Of a stretch of 64,000 nucleotides of DNA, positions 1 to 11,289 are shown piece after piece; within the stretch, counting starts at the first letter, position 1; the number at the start of each line of letters is the position of its first letter. Both the position numbers and the translations under genes were made by a program. Under the pieces are notes generated by a model that searched no databases, had not been told where the DNA came from, and was given only the letters and a program-made list of their open reading frames with translations. The DNA is from Eunapius fragilis (lineage: Eukaryota > Porifera > Demospongiae > Spongillida > Spongillidae): NCBI GenBank assembly GCA_963681505.1, contig OY811971.1, forward strand, positions 19,478,369 to 19,542,368. The letters run 5' to 3'.

Positions 1-523
1 CATGCTTTCTCAGCTCTGTAGCTCTGGCGGCTGTACCAGCTGTGAGTCCTGCTTCCAACAAAACGTTTAAATTGAGCGGTGAAGTCACAGATAGGTCAAA
101 GGCCGCTGGCTTGCCCACAGACCAGTTGGGTACCAGGATGTCAGCTGGGCGGGAGTGGCTATGGTCAAGGGTGAGGTTGCATCCTGCCTTCACCTTAACA
201 CTCAAGTGGGCCTTGCGACAGGCCTCCGCTAGGGTGTCTCGGAGTTTATTGTGACGAGAGGCAACATCACCACCTCGCTTGCAGGTGAGAGCGTGATGGC
301 CTAGGGGATCGAGCACACTCCCTGGACACAGAGCACACATAGCACCACTAGAGGTGTCAAGGCCCAGCCACCACTTGATGGCTACCTGAAATTCAGACGG
401 CTCCAGATGGAGGCCAAGCCCCTCAGAAGGAATAACTGAGATCCAAGAGGCAGCATGTGGGGAGGAGACTGAAAGCAGGTGAGCTCTATCTGCGGGGGAG
501 GAGTTCCCCGGAGCAAATTATAA
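1..523 (-). mobile_element. Retroelement ORF, C-terminal domain (partial at window edge)
   Basis: The minus strand is open without a stop from about 523 to the window edge. The translation has a zinc-knuckle-like pattern (CALC, then GHHALTC), followed about 60 residues later by RPADILVPNW and AAFDLSV. This ordering (CCHC-like finger, then R-P-x-D, then D) resembles the C-terminal restriction-like endonuclease region of some non-LTR retroelements. Closely similar tails occur after reverse transcriptases in cnidarian and sponge gene sets, as I recall them. No reverse transcriptase is visible here because the ORF starts after a stop, so it is a fragment. A second, more decayed copy lies at 47,385-47,710 on the other strand. 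The assignment to a retroelement is confident; the endonuclease reading is inference. Confidence 0.6.
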
Positions 524-605
524 AGGTGGTTGTCCACTTTTGTGGATAGCATCTTTTGGTGGTAGTTAAATTAAATAAGTTATAAATAACAATACCATGT
601 CAATT

Positions 606-1069
606 ACTTGCTCAAAATGCTATACAAGGGCTGGATAGAGTTTCCATAGCTTTTGCAAAGCTGACATTGTGTGGGGAAGCCATCTGGTACCACCCTCTCC
701 TCTAGAGACCAGGAACTTGACACTGGCAGTAGTGCAAGACACCTTGAGGTTGGACCTATTCAGAGCACTATTATGGTAGAAATTTTAGATGGCTACCAAG
801 CTCACCACGAAAAATTGAGTGAAAGTAAAGGATTGTAGGAAATCCTTAAAGCTTAACTCCAGCTGGTGTGCCATACAGTGAATTGTGCACAGGCATGGTT
901 GCTTCTTTTTTAGCAGTGCTGTAACTCCACTTATCCACTCTGTCATCACTGCTGCACCATCACTCCCAGACCCAACTAGGCATTGACGTATGCCCTCTTT
1001 TGTTAGCTGAGGGTAATGCTCCAAGCTTTTGAAGATAGTCTCAGTACGGCTAACATCCATGTATACCAT
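606..1069 (-). pseudogene. hAT transposase fragment (ZNF862/KIAA1586-like)
   Basis: The first part carries GSDGAAVMT, then GVTALL and IHCMAHQLELSFKD, the second-Asp region of hAT transposases of the ZNF862/KIAA1586 type. An in-frame TAA at 785-787 interrupts the reading. The same frame then continues with FYHNSALNRSNLK and GGTRWLPH, two further hallmarks of the family (the RW motif), before another stop near 610. No N-terminal zinc finger and no C-terminal dimerisation region were found, and no TIRs could be assigned. It is a dead internal fragment of a plain DNA transposon. Confidence 0.7.
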
Positions 1070-1594
1070 AAAGATGACATATCCAAAAAGTAACTGCTAC
1101 TATGATAGAAGCGCAAAGGTCGCTGAGCGGCGCTTACATGACAAAGAGCACACACAACAATAATGCGGACGACGAAATGAACAAAACGCGCGCACTCAAG
1201 CAGCCTACAAAAGCGTGCCTGACAAAGCGTGCCTAACAAAGCGTGCCTAACAAAAGCACGCCTGACACCAAGCATGCCGACATAATGGCGCTTGACAAAG
1301 CATAACCACGCAACTCGTATGCACCCGAGCACGCCTGACGATCTGGACGAACAAAAGTACACGTACACTTCAAAGACAAAAAAGCACAACAAACGCAGAT
1401 CAGCACATGTGTAGTACATGTTTACACACCCCATTCAATTAATGATGTCTGACAATAAATTCATGTTCTTTCAAACTTATCGACATTAAGTAAATCACTT
1501 TCTAGTGGTCAGCAGTATACTTCCTGTCACTCACCAAGTAATATAATAAAATAATGGAATAAATGTTTGTTTCTAGAAAACGTGAGATACATAC
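1070..1594. other. No gene seen
   Basis: Open frames here have no recognisable motif. The stretch 1,195-1,330 holds imperfect short repeats built on 'aaagcgtgcctga'. Nothing else stands out. Confidence 0.4.
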
Positions 1595-1786
1595 GTGCTC
1601 CATGAATGTAATAGCTCTGCAATACCTCCTTCCGATAATCCTTCTAGCTTTGCAAGATGGTTTGCAATCAGGTTATTCTGGGCCTCAGAAGTAGCGATTC
1701 TTATAATTTTGGGCACAACTTCCTTCCACCTTTTTACAAGTTGAAGTCTGGTCTCCTTGATCCTATCAAGTTTACAAGAAGCATAG
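1595..1786 (-). other. Possible internal exon, unrecognised
   Basis: A 192-nt minus-strand stretch is flanked by an acceptor-like ATACAG and a donor-like GTATGT and is open across its length. Its translation is a charged, helical-looking sequence (KETRLQLVKRWKEVVPKI, then LAKLEGLSEGGIAELL). Upstream (about 1,850-2,075) another minus-strand stretch looks protein-like (DVEDESSHKDHIRYLKQL) but reaches a stop before a usable donor. I could not build a consistent gene and do not recognise the family. It may be part of a decayed element next to the hAT fragment. Confidence 0.25.
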
Positions 1787-2514
1787 CTGTATAGCCAAAA
1801 AGGAAAGGATAAATATCAATGAACTTACATCACATGGCATTTTCAGTTGAAGATAGTCTTCCTTCTATGTTTGATGCTGTATTCGATGTATTTGTAATAT
1901 CGTGTCTTCTTTTTGTATGTCCGCTTCATCAGTGTTCTAGTGGAAATTGCATTTTTTGTGTAATTGTTGCATAGCTGCTTTAGATAGCGGATGTGATCCT
2001 TGTGTGAAGACTCATCCTCTACGTCGCCAAAAGGAGTATCAGTGACTGATGCTGCTGGATACTTCAGTTCAGTTAGTAAATACCCCCCAAAAATTGGTAA
2101 CATGTGACAAAAAAATTGGTAACATGTGACAAAACAAAGACTCTCAATCCGATGTATTCTAGTCGATAGGGGGATGACTGATAAGGGGTGAGGAAGGATG
2201 TTTGTTCCTCCGTCTTCGTGCATAGGTACCCCGTGATGTCGTTTGCTTGGAGAGAGCCATATTAGACCCAAATGCACTAAAACCCTCATCCCTTTATTAG
2301 AGCATGCAAATAAAAGCTGATGGTTCAATAACATATCCAGGACAGAGTATTACAGAGTGAATACAACAGAGTGGGGAGGGGAACAGTAAATAGAACGTTT
2401 TTATAACAGAACTTGCAGCAAGGTAGAGTTTACAATTTAGAAGGGATAAGAGAGGGGGGGAAAAGAGGGATAGACTCACAAAGCCAGTTGGTATAGGCGA
2501 GGGGCAAAGCCCCA
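1787..2514. other. No firm gene; short 22-bp tandem duplication
   Basis: Positions 2,089-2,130 hold two copies of 'aaaaattggtaacatgtgac' with a 22-bp period. The rest has only unsupported open frames. Confidence 0.4.
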
Positions 2515-2555
2515 GCTGGACGCGTTTCGACTCTTTAAGAGCCTTTTTCAGCAGC
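2515..2555 (-). ncRNA. Hammerhead-ribozyme-like motif
   Basis: Read on the minus strand: GCTG, core-like CTGAAAA, an extra A, a hairpin GGCTC/GAGTC with loop TTAAA, GAA, self-complementary ACGCGT, C, then CAGC pairing back to GCTG. This is the order of a minimal hammerhead: stem I, CUGANGA, stem II, GAAA, short stem III, cleavage C. The core deviates (second G of CUGANGA is A, one extra A), so activity is doubtful. Penelope-like elements are known to carry such minimal hammerheads in their terminal repeats. No PLE coding sequence adjoins, so this may be a solo terminal remnant. Confidence 0.45.
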
Positions 2556-3648
2556 GAAAGAGAAGAGATTTGAAAAATGAAGAGAGCTCATGCATCAAGA
2601 TTCAAATTTCCACAGGTGCGCATGCTCGGATGTTCAACCCTGTGGTTAACACTTTTAGCCATGAAAGTGGTGCAGTATAATTAAACCACAAACGTCTTAG
2701 GCAGGTTAGCTTAGGTTTGGTGTATTCAGAGGAGAGAGAGATAGTCTTCTAGCTGGGCCTAGAGTTTAGCTGTGTTCATTGGAGAGGGTGGTTGAAGGTT
2801 TAGAAGATCTGATACGAGTGGTAGGGGAGGCTGTAGCACGTACAAGCTGGGCTAGTTAATTAGGTTTAGTGTCAGCAGGGTTAGGGTTAGGGTATAACTG
2901 ACAAGATATCCTTGACAGCTACTGGGAGTACTTCAAACATTCAGATGCACCAAGTACATCCATCACCACCATCCCTTGTCACCTACCTAGTACACACAGT
3001 GTACATACATGGATACTATCATTTAAGACTACCGTCCCCTGCAACTGCATACAGAAAACAATCAGGTTGTACAAACAAGAGACTAACAAATTAAGAAGAT
3101 GAACACCTACTTTTCAACAGATATCAAAACAATGGTTTGAAATCAAGTCTACACATCAATACAAAATGTGAGGGAGCGCTATAAATAGTCACATGTTTGT
3201 CAAAACACATATCTGCACTTCCAAATAAATACGCTCAATACGTACAACGTATCATTCGACAGATGGAAAAAAAATGACACGTGGCAAATGGACGATAATG
3301 CTCGAACGACTAAATGCATTTGGTATGTTGATAAAGTGATCAGTCGTCCAAATCAAAAAGGTCATCTATACAAAAGTCCTCCCAATTACGCACCACACAA
3401 CGCCAAACAGCACCTGGAATAATGAGAAGTATTAAAATTAATTCCGCAATTAGCCATACATAATCTAGTTTGAAATTTAGCATATAACCTGTTTTCATTG
3501 AAGTCTGCACATTTGAAAACTGTAATCAAATTAGTGCATCAACAATGTTCAATCGACCTCCTTGAAATGGCAAATAGTGTGCTGTTTTGACCTTCATGTT
3601 TTAGGAGAATCATTGCAGCTCTCTTGCAGGGGAAGACACTGTTCCCCA
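2556..3648. other. No gene seen; small telomere-like run
   Basis: Mostly AT-rich sequence without supported ORFs. Positions 2,878-2,892 hold two and a half TTAGGG-type units. Nothing else was recognised. Confidence 0.4.
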
Positions 3649-3649
3649 T

Positions 3650-4680
3650 CAGGCTCTCACAATCCTCATGGCCATGGCCACTTGTTGGTGAGGGAGTTGT
3701 AAACGCTGGAGGTGCTGAAAACAGTTGTCACAAATTTTGTGACAACTGTCCCTGTTGTAATGATTCTTACCTAACAAGCGTTCTGCTTCTTTTGTTTCAG
3801 TCTTGCTATGGCAGATAAAATGATTTCTACAATCCTCGAAGGCTAACTCCATATACAACCCCTTGTGCATGGACTTATACATTTCAATTTGTTCAAGAAG
3901 GTTACCAACCTTCTATGTGCATGTATCCTTCATGATGTACATTGGTGATGTTTCTTTACCAATCTCAGATGGGTATTTGTCATGTTCCTTACTGGATTTT
4001 TTAATTGTATTGTTTCCACCTTTTATAATTCAGTCGGTGATGCTCCTTTCAATCTGCATCAACTGATAGGTCTGGGGGTTTATGGAAGTGTCAGTAACAG
4101 TAGCAATATGCTACTTGAATGTCCTTGTGTCATACAATATTAGGTTGTATAGCAAGAGTCAACATTAAGCAACTTTGGGCTACCTGTCCTGTGGGGCCAG
4201 TGATTTATTGCTGGCCCCACAGGGCAAGTAATTTGCACGACCCATTGAGTGTCACTGTTTGGTAATGTATAGCTCATTACAGTGAACTACTTTCAACTAC
4301 CTCGTAACTGTGTTCTTTTGAAATTGGAATATGCATCAGAGGTAGTAAATTTGGGAAGGCAATTTTGAGAAACGTTCGATGGTAGTTGGATCAGCTATGA
4401 CCTGTAAGGTAGCACTCACGACCTCATCTCTTTTATCTGCCATACCTTCTGAATTGTCTTTGATGATGTTTTCAGCAGGTAACTGTATGCTGTCAGGGTC
4501 CTCCTTCCTTCTTCAAGCAAACTACCTCCACTATAATCTTCTCCTTTAACTGCACCCTCTGGATTAAACCCAATGATATTTGCTTTGTCCTCTTTTTTAG
4601 ATGTTAGGTCTGTTTTTACTTAGCTACTATTCCCATAGCTTATCTCCTTCCCCCTCTCCACCTCCATGAGGTACTTTCAA
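3650..4680 (-). pseudogene. Decayed coding region, unrecognised
   Basis: Several minus-strand blocks read like protein but sit in two frames with in-frame stops: FNPEGAVKGEDYSGG and LLEEGRRTLT near 4,480-4,600, then IKDNSEGMADKRDEV near 4,420-4,460, then KEHDKYPSEIGKETS near 3,960-4,000, and LAFEDCRNHFICHSK with a Cys/His-rich tail (CHKICDNC) near 3,650-3,860. At least one frame change and two stops separate them, so the gene is dead. The Cys/His spacing hints at a zinc-binding segment. I do not recognise the family. It lies just outside the piggyBac insertion and has no visible partner. Confidence 0.3.
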
Positions 4681-5394
4681 GGAAACCTCCCCCATCTTTG
4701 CCATCCTCTTTTACTGATAACTCTCCCGCTTGATTAAACCTATCGATAGTCTGAGGAAAAAACGTTGCTGTCACAGTATTGGAAAATGGTTTGGGAAACC
4801 ATTATTTTTCCACCCTAAAATTCCTAAGGTCCAGAACATCGAAGTAATCCAAGCTTAAGAGTTTTCATTCCCATATATTGGTTTCCAACCTCCGGTAGGA
4901 TTTTAATTGCCAAGGTTGGTTATCAATAAATTCCTACGCTGGTGAATACCAAATACCAAACAATTCTCCAACGTGGGTTTTAAACAATTGATAGTTTGTT
5001 CCCATTGGTTTAATTAGTAGTATGTTCCACTAATAGTATGCTGTATTGAGCTAATTAACAGTATGGTCCATACTCAGTAAATCAGGGCAGGGAATCCTTA
5101 CAAACAGGTGGTGCCAGGGGATCTTCCGGGGGATCTTCAGGTTCATCATATGTTGGATAGACCATATGAATGGAGTTCGTGCATGTGGGAGAGGGGGGGG
5201 GGGGGGGGATTGTTGCCACCATGGACATGTCACCAGGTGCTTCCTTCCATTTAAGATGTGGTGTGCACTATGACCTCACTGTCATCGTCACTCTGTCAAA
5301 TAAATTCTAAGCATCCTACAAGTAAGAAAGTGCTGAATCTTAAATACAGCTAAGGAGGTATCTTTAGTAGCGTTGATCTACACATCCTCAGATC
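4681..5394. other. AT-rich non-coding sequence with a G homopolymer
   Basis: No supported ORF. A run of about 16-18 G lies near 5,193-5,208. Imperfect short repeats of 'aattagtagtatg' type occur at 5,010-5,060. Confidence 0.4.
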
Positions 5395-5398
5395 TTAA

Positions 5399-5923
5399 TG
5401 TCTAATGTCCTGGGCGTACTCCGCGGGGTACGTTTGTACATCGTGGGGTACGCGAAAAAAAGTATTTTGCGTTTCGCCATTTCAACATTCTAGTTTAGTT
5501 TGACTTTTTTGCCGCATTGTATAAGTCCTTATCTGTTTGGGCCGAAGCTTTGAAGGCCTAAGCCCTTTCCCTGCTCATACAACAACGCACCATAGCAGAG
5601 GTACCTGGTAGCCGGTATTCGTGCGTAACACGCGTGAAAACAGAATGGAAACCAACCCAAAGCCAAACTGGCCCCAATAATAACATTATAGGCTAAGAGT
5701 AAGGACTTTGAACCCCAGCTGGCACTGCCGTGCACGTGAGAACTCAGCCATCTTTATAATGGCAGCGCCGTGAGCCTTGTTTATCGTCAGTAAATAGCTA
5801 ACTGGCTATCTGATTTAGTCGTTACACGTTTGCTGAGGAAAATGCAAGTATCTGATTACACAATGGCAATGTAAAGATTTGTAAATAACAGCCGTCTCTT
5901 CAAAAGTCACGTGCACGCGATGA
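5399..5923 (+). repeat. piggyBac left TIR (~525 bp)
   Basis: Begins TGTCTAATGTCCTGGGCG and includes two GTACG-rich blocks (GGGGTACGTTTGTAC and GGGGTACGCG). It matches 8,895-9,419 in inverted orientation. A 68-codon open frame inside it is repeated identically in the other arm only because the arms are the same sequence. Confidence 0.9.
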
Positions 5924-6047
5924 ATTAATTAACCTACCAACTAACTACCGCCCCTCTGAGTACATGAATCTGAATGCAAAAAAAATCAGAGCAAAGCAGT
6001 AACAGTTCCTCAACACATCGCTTGGGTTGGAAAGGGTTTCAGATACA

Positions 6048-8839
6048 TCACACAGAGGCAAGAGTATGTTGCCCTAGGCAATTACGCCCAGTAGTGGGAC
6101 TACAGATAGCAGATACCAAACCACCCGTACGTTCATAGCATGTAGCACAGTAGAAAGCCGCCCTTTCACCGCAGATGACACAACGTCGTCTTGCACGATA
6201 GGTATATGCTAAAGATTCTGTAGGCTGCGAATCTTTCTTTTGCCTATAAGTTGGTAGCGCTAATAGAGGCTTCAATGTGTGAAATGTTTCCTGAGGTACC
6301 TCACTTTCACTCTCAGCACCTGCACTCATCCTTCGCCTGTCACTGCTATTGATCAACTGGAATGCCAGCCTGTCAACAAATTCCAGTAACTCCATTCCTG
6401 ACATTTCATCATGATGGATGAACCTAGATGCATAAAAGCAGTCAGTGACAATCACACCAAACAGTGTCGCCAAGACTCTATTCACCCAATGTCGGGTAAG
6501 CCAGTGTTGTTCTAAGTTGAGGATGCCTTGACGCATGTGATCATGAACGTCTACATGATGAAAGTTGTCGAAGAAGGTAGCCACAATCTTGCAGCGAGGA
6601 GTAGTCCGTATGCACGGACGATTGCTGACCCCTGCTTTAGGTGACACAACCACCTCTTGGCGAATGCGTTGTGCAGGACTGTCTGGGAGTGTAGTGCCAC
6701 ATGTAGCTATTAGATCTTTTCTCTTTCCATCGAGCCATCCAACTGCATATGCTTTGTGTCCCTGCACAGTGGTACTGAGCACAACATGGTCACCACGCTT
6801 TTGGAATTTGTGCATTTCCATAAACCTTTTGGGGTACATTTTGTGCGCTGTCTTGACTATGCCTATAAAATATGTACCACGCTGCTTCAATGCAGTTGCA
6901 GTTGTAACAGAGCTGAAGGCACTGTCTGCAATCACGGTGTGCGCCTTGCCATGCCACGGGGCTGTCATCCGTAGGGTTACTGCAGTGCCAGCACCATACT
7001 CTCGTTCGTACTGCTTGCTACTCTGGCGCAGAGCACCTTCACACAGTTCAAGCCGCATCATAACAGAACTCATGCAATCTACTACTGCCTTCATCTCGAC
7101 CCCAACACCTTTTGGCTTTCGTTTAATCTTCGTCTTATGAGGAATACCATGAAGTGAGAAGTTAGCATCCAGACCTACCCATGAGCTCATGATTTCATCC
7201 AGAACTAAGTAGGAGCCTGGACTTACGATCTTACACCTATTGGCATTGAAGGCATCAATGACACACTGGACAGGTAACCATGGATTCTGAATTAGTTCCT
7301 GGTCTGAGAAACTTCCAAATCGCAAGCAGGAAAGAATGGCATCATATCTATTGCGTGACATACCAAAGCGTACCCCAAATGCCGGGGAGAGACGACAACT
7401 TCCAAATGGTACCTCTACCTGCCACAGCTCCCGGCCTTGGTCGCGATACAGTGTCCTCGCAAACGTCAACCCAAACCATTTTTCCATTTCATCAGTAGTT
7501 GTCCTTGGAAGTCGTTTCTTCTCCAAGAGAACAGAAGTGGCTTCTACGCAATCTGGCATGATCTGATATGGAAAGAATAGCTTCCAAATAGCATAGAAAT
7601 TTCCGAATTCAGGAATCACACCCATTGGAAAGTTGAACACTGTATGTTTAGGCTGCTCTTTGCATTCATCCATGGTTATTCCATCTGCCTCCAAAACCCA
7701 GTTCAGCCCATGGACTGTCAGAGGATTATCAGGAACCGGTTCAGTATTGTTGACATTTCCTAACAGCTGCAGCATGCTCTCGTTAGAAATGTCCCCCAAT
7801 GCGGGCTGGTCATCATCTTCCACATCGGACCCATCATCATCATCATCATCATCTTCTGGAATACCTTTGTCACCGTTTTCATCAGGCTGCAATTCTGACT
7901 CGGTGATGGCAGGAGTTTCCGATTGCAATGGCAGAGGAGGTTCCAATAGTAAAACAGCTCCCAGGGACATGGCTGCTTTGGCCCCATCATTTCCTCCACC
8001 TAAAAAATAAATAATGTAATAAACAATCATAACAGAGCAATTGTGTTACTGTAAGACTGCAGTTATTCTATCACACACTACACATTGTATCATCCATACA
8101 GTACTGCCCACCTGTGAGTAAGTTGAAGAACAATTGCGTATATGTAACTCATGAGTTACAGTAAATGCCTGCCGCGTCCCCTTGTGACTACCCACTCAAA
8201 GAAAATTTACCCCTCTCGTTGCGAGCGATTGCTACCTTGCTCACATGAAACTTACTCGCAAGTTAGTTAGCAAGTGTTGAAACCATAGGCAATAGACTAA
8301 CGTTACTCTATTATGCATGGTCACACGCAAGTTACTCGCGCGAAAAAACTTTCACGCACGCGTGGGTGGTACTGTACATCGAACGTGCACCTACACACAT
8401 GCCACAAAAGTACACATGTACATTCCCATACAAACAGAGTCAGTATCAAAATAAGGGTACCACCTACCTGCAGCAAGAAAAACTTGTTGCATTTCTTGTG
8501 GCGAATGGGGTATGAGAGCAGGATCACACTCAATTGCCCTGGAAGTAACTGTGTGTGGAGCTGAATCCTAAAAATAAAATATGATTCAAAAACACTCCCT
8601 CCAAACTCACTGCAACACATAAATACATCCCGCTATCTAGTGATAAGGCTGCAAATCACCAAAACTGCGCTGATTAGTGTGCTGACAACTGCGCGACTTA
8701 CCCCTTGGAACAGGACTTGGAACTTAGTGGTTTTGCCTTCAGTTACGACGCTTTGGATGACCCCCTTTCTGCCCTTGAATTTCTTCACTTTCCCGACAAC
8801 TTGGGAATTGACAAGGAGCGATCGTTTCTTTGGCGGCAT
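6048..8839 (-). CDS. piggyBac transposase, three exons
   Basis: The gene fits three exons: 8,702-8,839, 8,468-8,567 and 6,048-7,999, with GT-AG introns (donors GTAAGT and GTAGGT, acceptors TTTTTAG and TTTTTTAG). The spliced length is 2,190 nt, 729 residues. I prefer the start at 8,839 (MPPKKRSLL, basic) over the intronic ATG at 8,030. Residues 1-46 are lysine-rich, and an acidic run (EDDDDDDD) lies near 128. The DDE/D core follows: Asp 347 in LVLDEIMSSW, Asp 438 in IADSAFSS and Asp 563 in HHVDVHDHM. The C terminus has the Cys-rich finger (CVICGERAAFYCATCYE). The enzyme cuts and pastes at TTAA through hairpin intermediates. No break was seen. The start lies only about 55 bp inside the right TIR, so the promoter probably lies in the TIR, which has a CACGTG. 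Confidence 0.9.
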
Positions 8840-8894
8840 GGTCTAACGTGATCCTTTGTTACGTCACAATAAAAACACTGATTACAATTATAGC

Positions 8895-9419
8895 TCATCA
8901 TGTGCACGTGACTTTTGAAGAGACGGCTGTTTTTTACAAATCTTTACATTGCCATTGTGTAATCAGATACTTGCATTTTCCTCAGCAAACGTGTAACGAC
9001 TAAATCAGATAGCCAGTTAGCTATTTACTGACGATAAACAAGGCTCACGGCGCTGCCATTATAAAGATGGCTGAGTTCTCACGTGCACGGCAGTGCCAGC
9101 TGGGGTTCAAAGTCCTTACTCTTAGCCTATAATGTTATTATTGGGGCCAGTTTGGCTTTGGGTTGGTTTCCATTCTGTTTTCACGCGTGTTACGCACGAA
9201 TACCGGCTACCAGGTACCTCTGCTATGGTGCGTTGTTGTATGAGCAGGGAAAGGGCTTAGGCCTTCAAAGCTTCGGCCCAAACAGATAAGGACTTATACA
9301 ATGCGGCAAAAAAGTCAAACTAAACTAGAATGTTGAAATGGCGAAACGCAAAATACTTTTTTTCGCGTACCCCACGATGTACAAACGTACCCCGCGGAGT
9401 ACGCCCAGGACATTAGACA
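8895..9419 (-). repeat. piggyBac right TIR (~525 bp)
   Basis: Inverted copy of the left TIR, ending GACA next to TTAA at 9,420. It contains the CACGTG at about 8,905 close to the transposase start and so probably drives the gene. Confidence 0.9.
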
Positions 9420-9423
9420 TTAA

Positions 9424-10270
9424 GTTATCCAATTTGGCTTTGTATTTTAATTTAACAAGCTTGTGCTGGAGGATGCTTCGTGGCCTCTGCTTTAGGAAGT
9501 TGCATTAGCTTCTGACACTCCTTTTGATGATATTAAAGGCTTGAGGGCTGTTCTTATTGAACACGATGAAAATTTTCACTTGAAGTTTTATAACTTCGGC
9601 AGATGTCTACAACCACCTCCACATACCACCAGACAGATATACCCATCGTTTTGAAGGCGATAGGCCACTGATGCAGCTGTCAGTGACTATGACTTGTGCT
9701 ATGAAAGATGCCCCTGGTTTTTCAGGGGCAACCAGATAGCTTCTTGAGATCTGCACAAAACATTCCATTTTGAAAGTTTTTCGACAATAAATAACTGATT
9801 TGACTCTTCTCCATCAGAAACCATTTTTGGTGCACTTAACTTTCGTGCACACACACGTGTAATCATGTGTAGTTTCGCATAGACGTAACTAACAGCAAAG
9901 GTACATCCAGTTATATCTACACATCTACACATTCACATACACACCAGGCTTGTTTTTCTTCTAATGATACTAGGCAACTGTGTGCCCTATTTATGCCTTG
10001 CTGATCTGCACTACCAGCTTCCTGTGCAGGCGCACACTAAACACACCATGTTGTCCTTTCCATTTTGCCAGCAAACCATGACCTTGTCACCAGCAGTGGA
10101 ATCATTGGCAGATGGAGGTGTAGTGGATGTGGACAAAGACAAGCTAAGAATAAGTGGTTTGATCTTTGGCTGTCTATGATCGAAGAAGGTTTTAACAGCA
10201 TCTCCTTAATTTCAGTCCCAAAATTTTGGGCGCTTGTAGGCAGTTGTAGCAGGTCATAAAATAGGGAAGA
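9424..10270. other. Possible decayed coding shards, unrecognised
   Basis: A plus-strand stretch at about 9,460-9,600 reads EVALASDTPFDDIKG then LIEHDENFHLKFYNFG, with one TAG upstream. A second at 10,090-10,250 reads IIGRWRCSGCGQRQAKN then WFDLWLSMIEEGFNSI after an acceptor-like TTGCCAG. Both look like protein but neither matches a family I know, and they do not join in phase. Treat as weak. Confidence 0.2.
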
Positions 10271-10616
10271 ATAGATATAAGCATCCTGTAGTTAAATTGT
10301 ATTAGATAAATTAGTGATAAGCTAAGAAACAATATTTTTTTGCGATTCCACTGGAAGAGACGAGCAGTTTGGGGGTCTGACGCGATTCGGGTTTAGCGAA
10401 AATTGTGCGAACTGTGAGAAATCGCTTGAAACGCTTGTGAAAGGTTTTTAAAAAAGGATTTGGACTGAGGTTCTTTCTGAGCTGTAATGTATCTGTTTAG
10501 GAAAGATGGCAAGTTTTGGATGGCAGAAGAGATAAATTTGTTGCTGTATCCTCCCTCGATCACGGATGTTGAGTTTGAGTTGTATTAGAGACGTTTGGAA
10601 GATAATTTTGTCCGAG

Positions 10617-11233
10617 CAAGCTCTCATTAAGCAGATAGCTTAGCCTTTGATGATAGCTCGCTTGGTAGGAGTTGAATGGTGTGACTGGGCGTGACTATAA
10701 AGATGTTGATTTGTTGGTTAAAGTACGGTTTGTATGAAAGAGCTCCAGTGGTGTTGAAGGAAGAACCTTTAATGTCTAAAAAATCAATTGATTTGTCATT
10801 AGAGATGGACGTGAAAAGTTATATTAGGGTGTATCTTGTTCAAGGAAGAAATGAAGTGAGCAAGAGCTTCAGAACTACTATCCCAAAGGACAATGATGTC
10901 GTCAATATAACGTTTCCATAAGAGTGGTTTATGTTCCTGTATATCAATGAAACTGGTTTCCAGCTTGTGCTTGAATTGTAATGCTAGGGTAGGGGAAATG
11001 GGAGAACCCATGGGGACCCCTGCCCCCTGGTGATACAGCGTACTATTGAATTTGAAGACATTGTCATAGTTCTCCAGAACAAGCTTCAGGAGTCTCCTGG
11101 TGACTGTGTTGGGTAAAGGGACTAAGTCCGCATACTCCATGAGGGCCTCGAGCCCTTCATCAATAGAGATACTGGTATAGAGGGATTTTACATCGATGGT
11201 GACTATAATAAAAGCCCACTTGCCTATCACCAT
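10617..11233 (-). pseudogene. PLE reverse transcriptase core
   Basis: Carries VTIDVKSLYTSI (motif A), GVPMGSPISPTLA (motif B-like) and WKRYIDDIIVLW (catalytic Y-x-DD), followed by SIDFLDIKGSSFN and LSYKPYFNQQIN, typical of the PLE thumb boundary. PLE reverse transcriptases are telomerase-related and prime insertion on host DNA. The reading needs more than one frame, so the copy is inactive. Confidence 0.75.
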
Positions 11234-11289
11234 TGATGAACTTGTTGTTAATATGCCTACAAATACCTTTATTAAGGTTGAAACTGCTA

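Larger units (their letters stand above)
5399..9419 (-). mobile_element. Complete piggyBac transposon
   Basis: The element is bounded by TTAA on both sides (5,395-5,398 and 9,420-9,423), the target duplication typical of piggyBac. The ends are long inverted repeats: 5,399-5,923 matches the complement of 8,895-9,419 over about 525 bp with no gap seen and only about three differences. Between them lies a spliced minus-strand transposase gene whose parts are all in frame. The TIRs are far longer than the short TIRs of the classical insect element. The near-identity of the arms and the open transposase suggest a young, possibly active copy. Confidence 0.92.

Noticed and set aside
1003-1434. 143-codon minus-strand frame rich in Cys and Val
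   Set aside because: Derives from short imperfect repeats and overlaps the hAT fragment in another frame; no domain.
5529-5735. 68-codon frame identical to one at 9,083-9,289
   Set aside because: Identity follows from the piggyBac TIRs; no protein features.
6565-7140. 191-codon plus-strand frame
   Set aside because: Antisense to the piggyBac transposase core.
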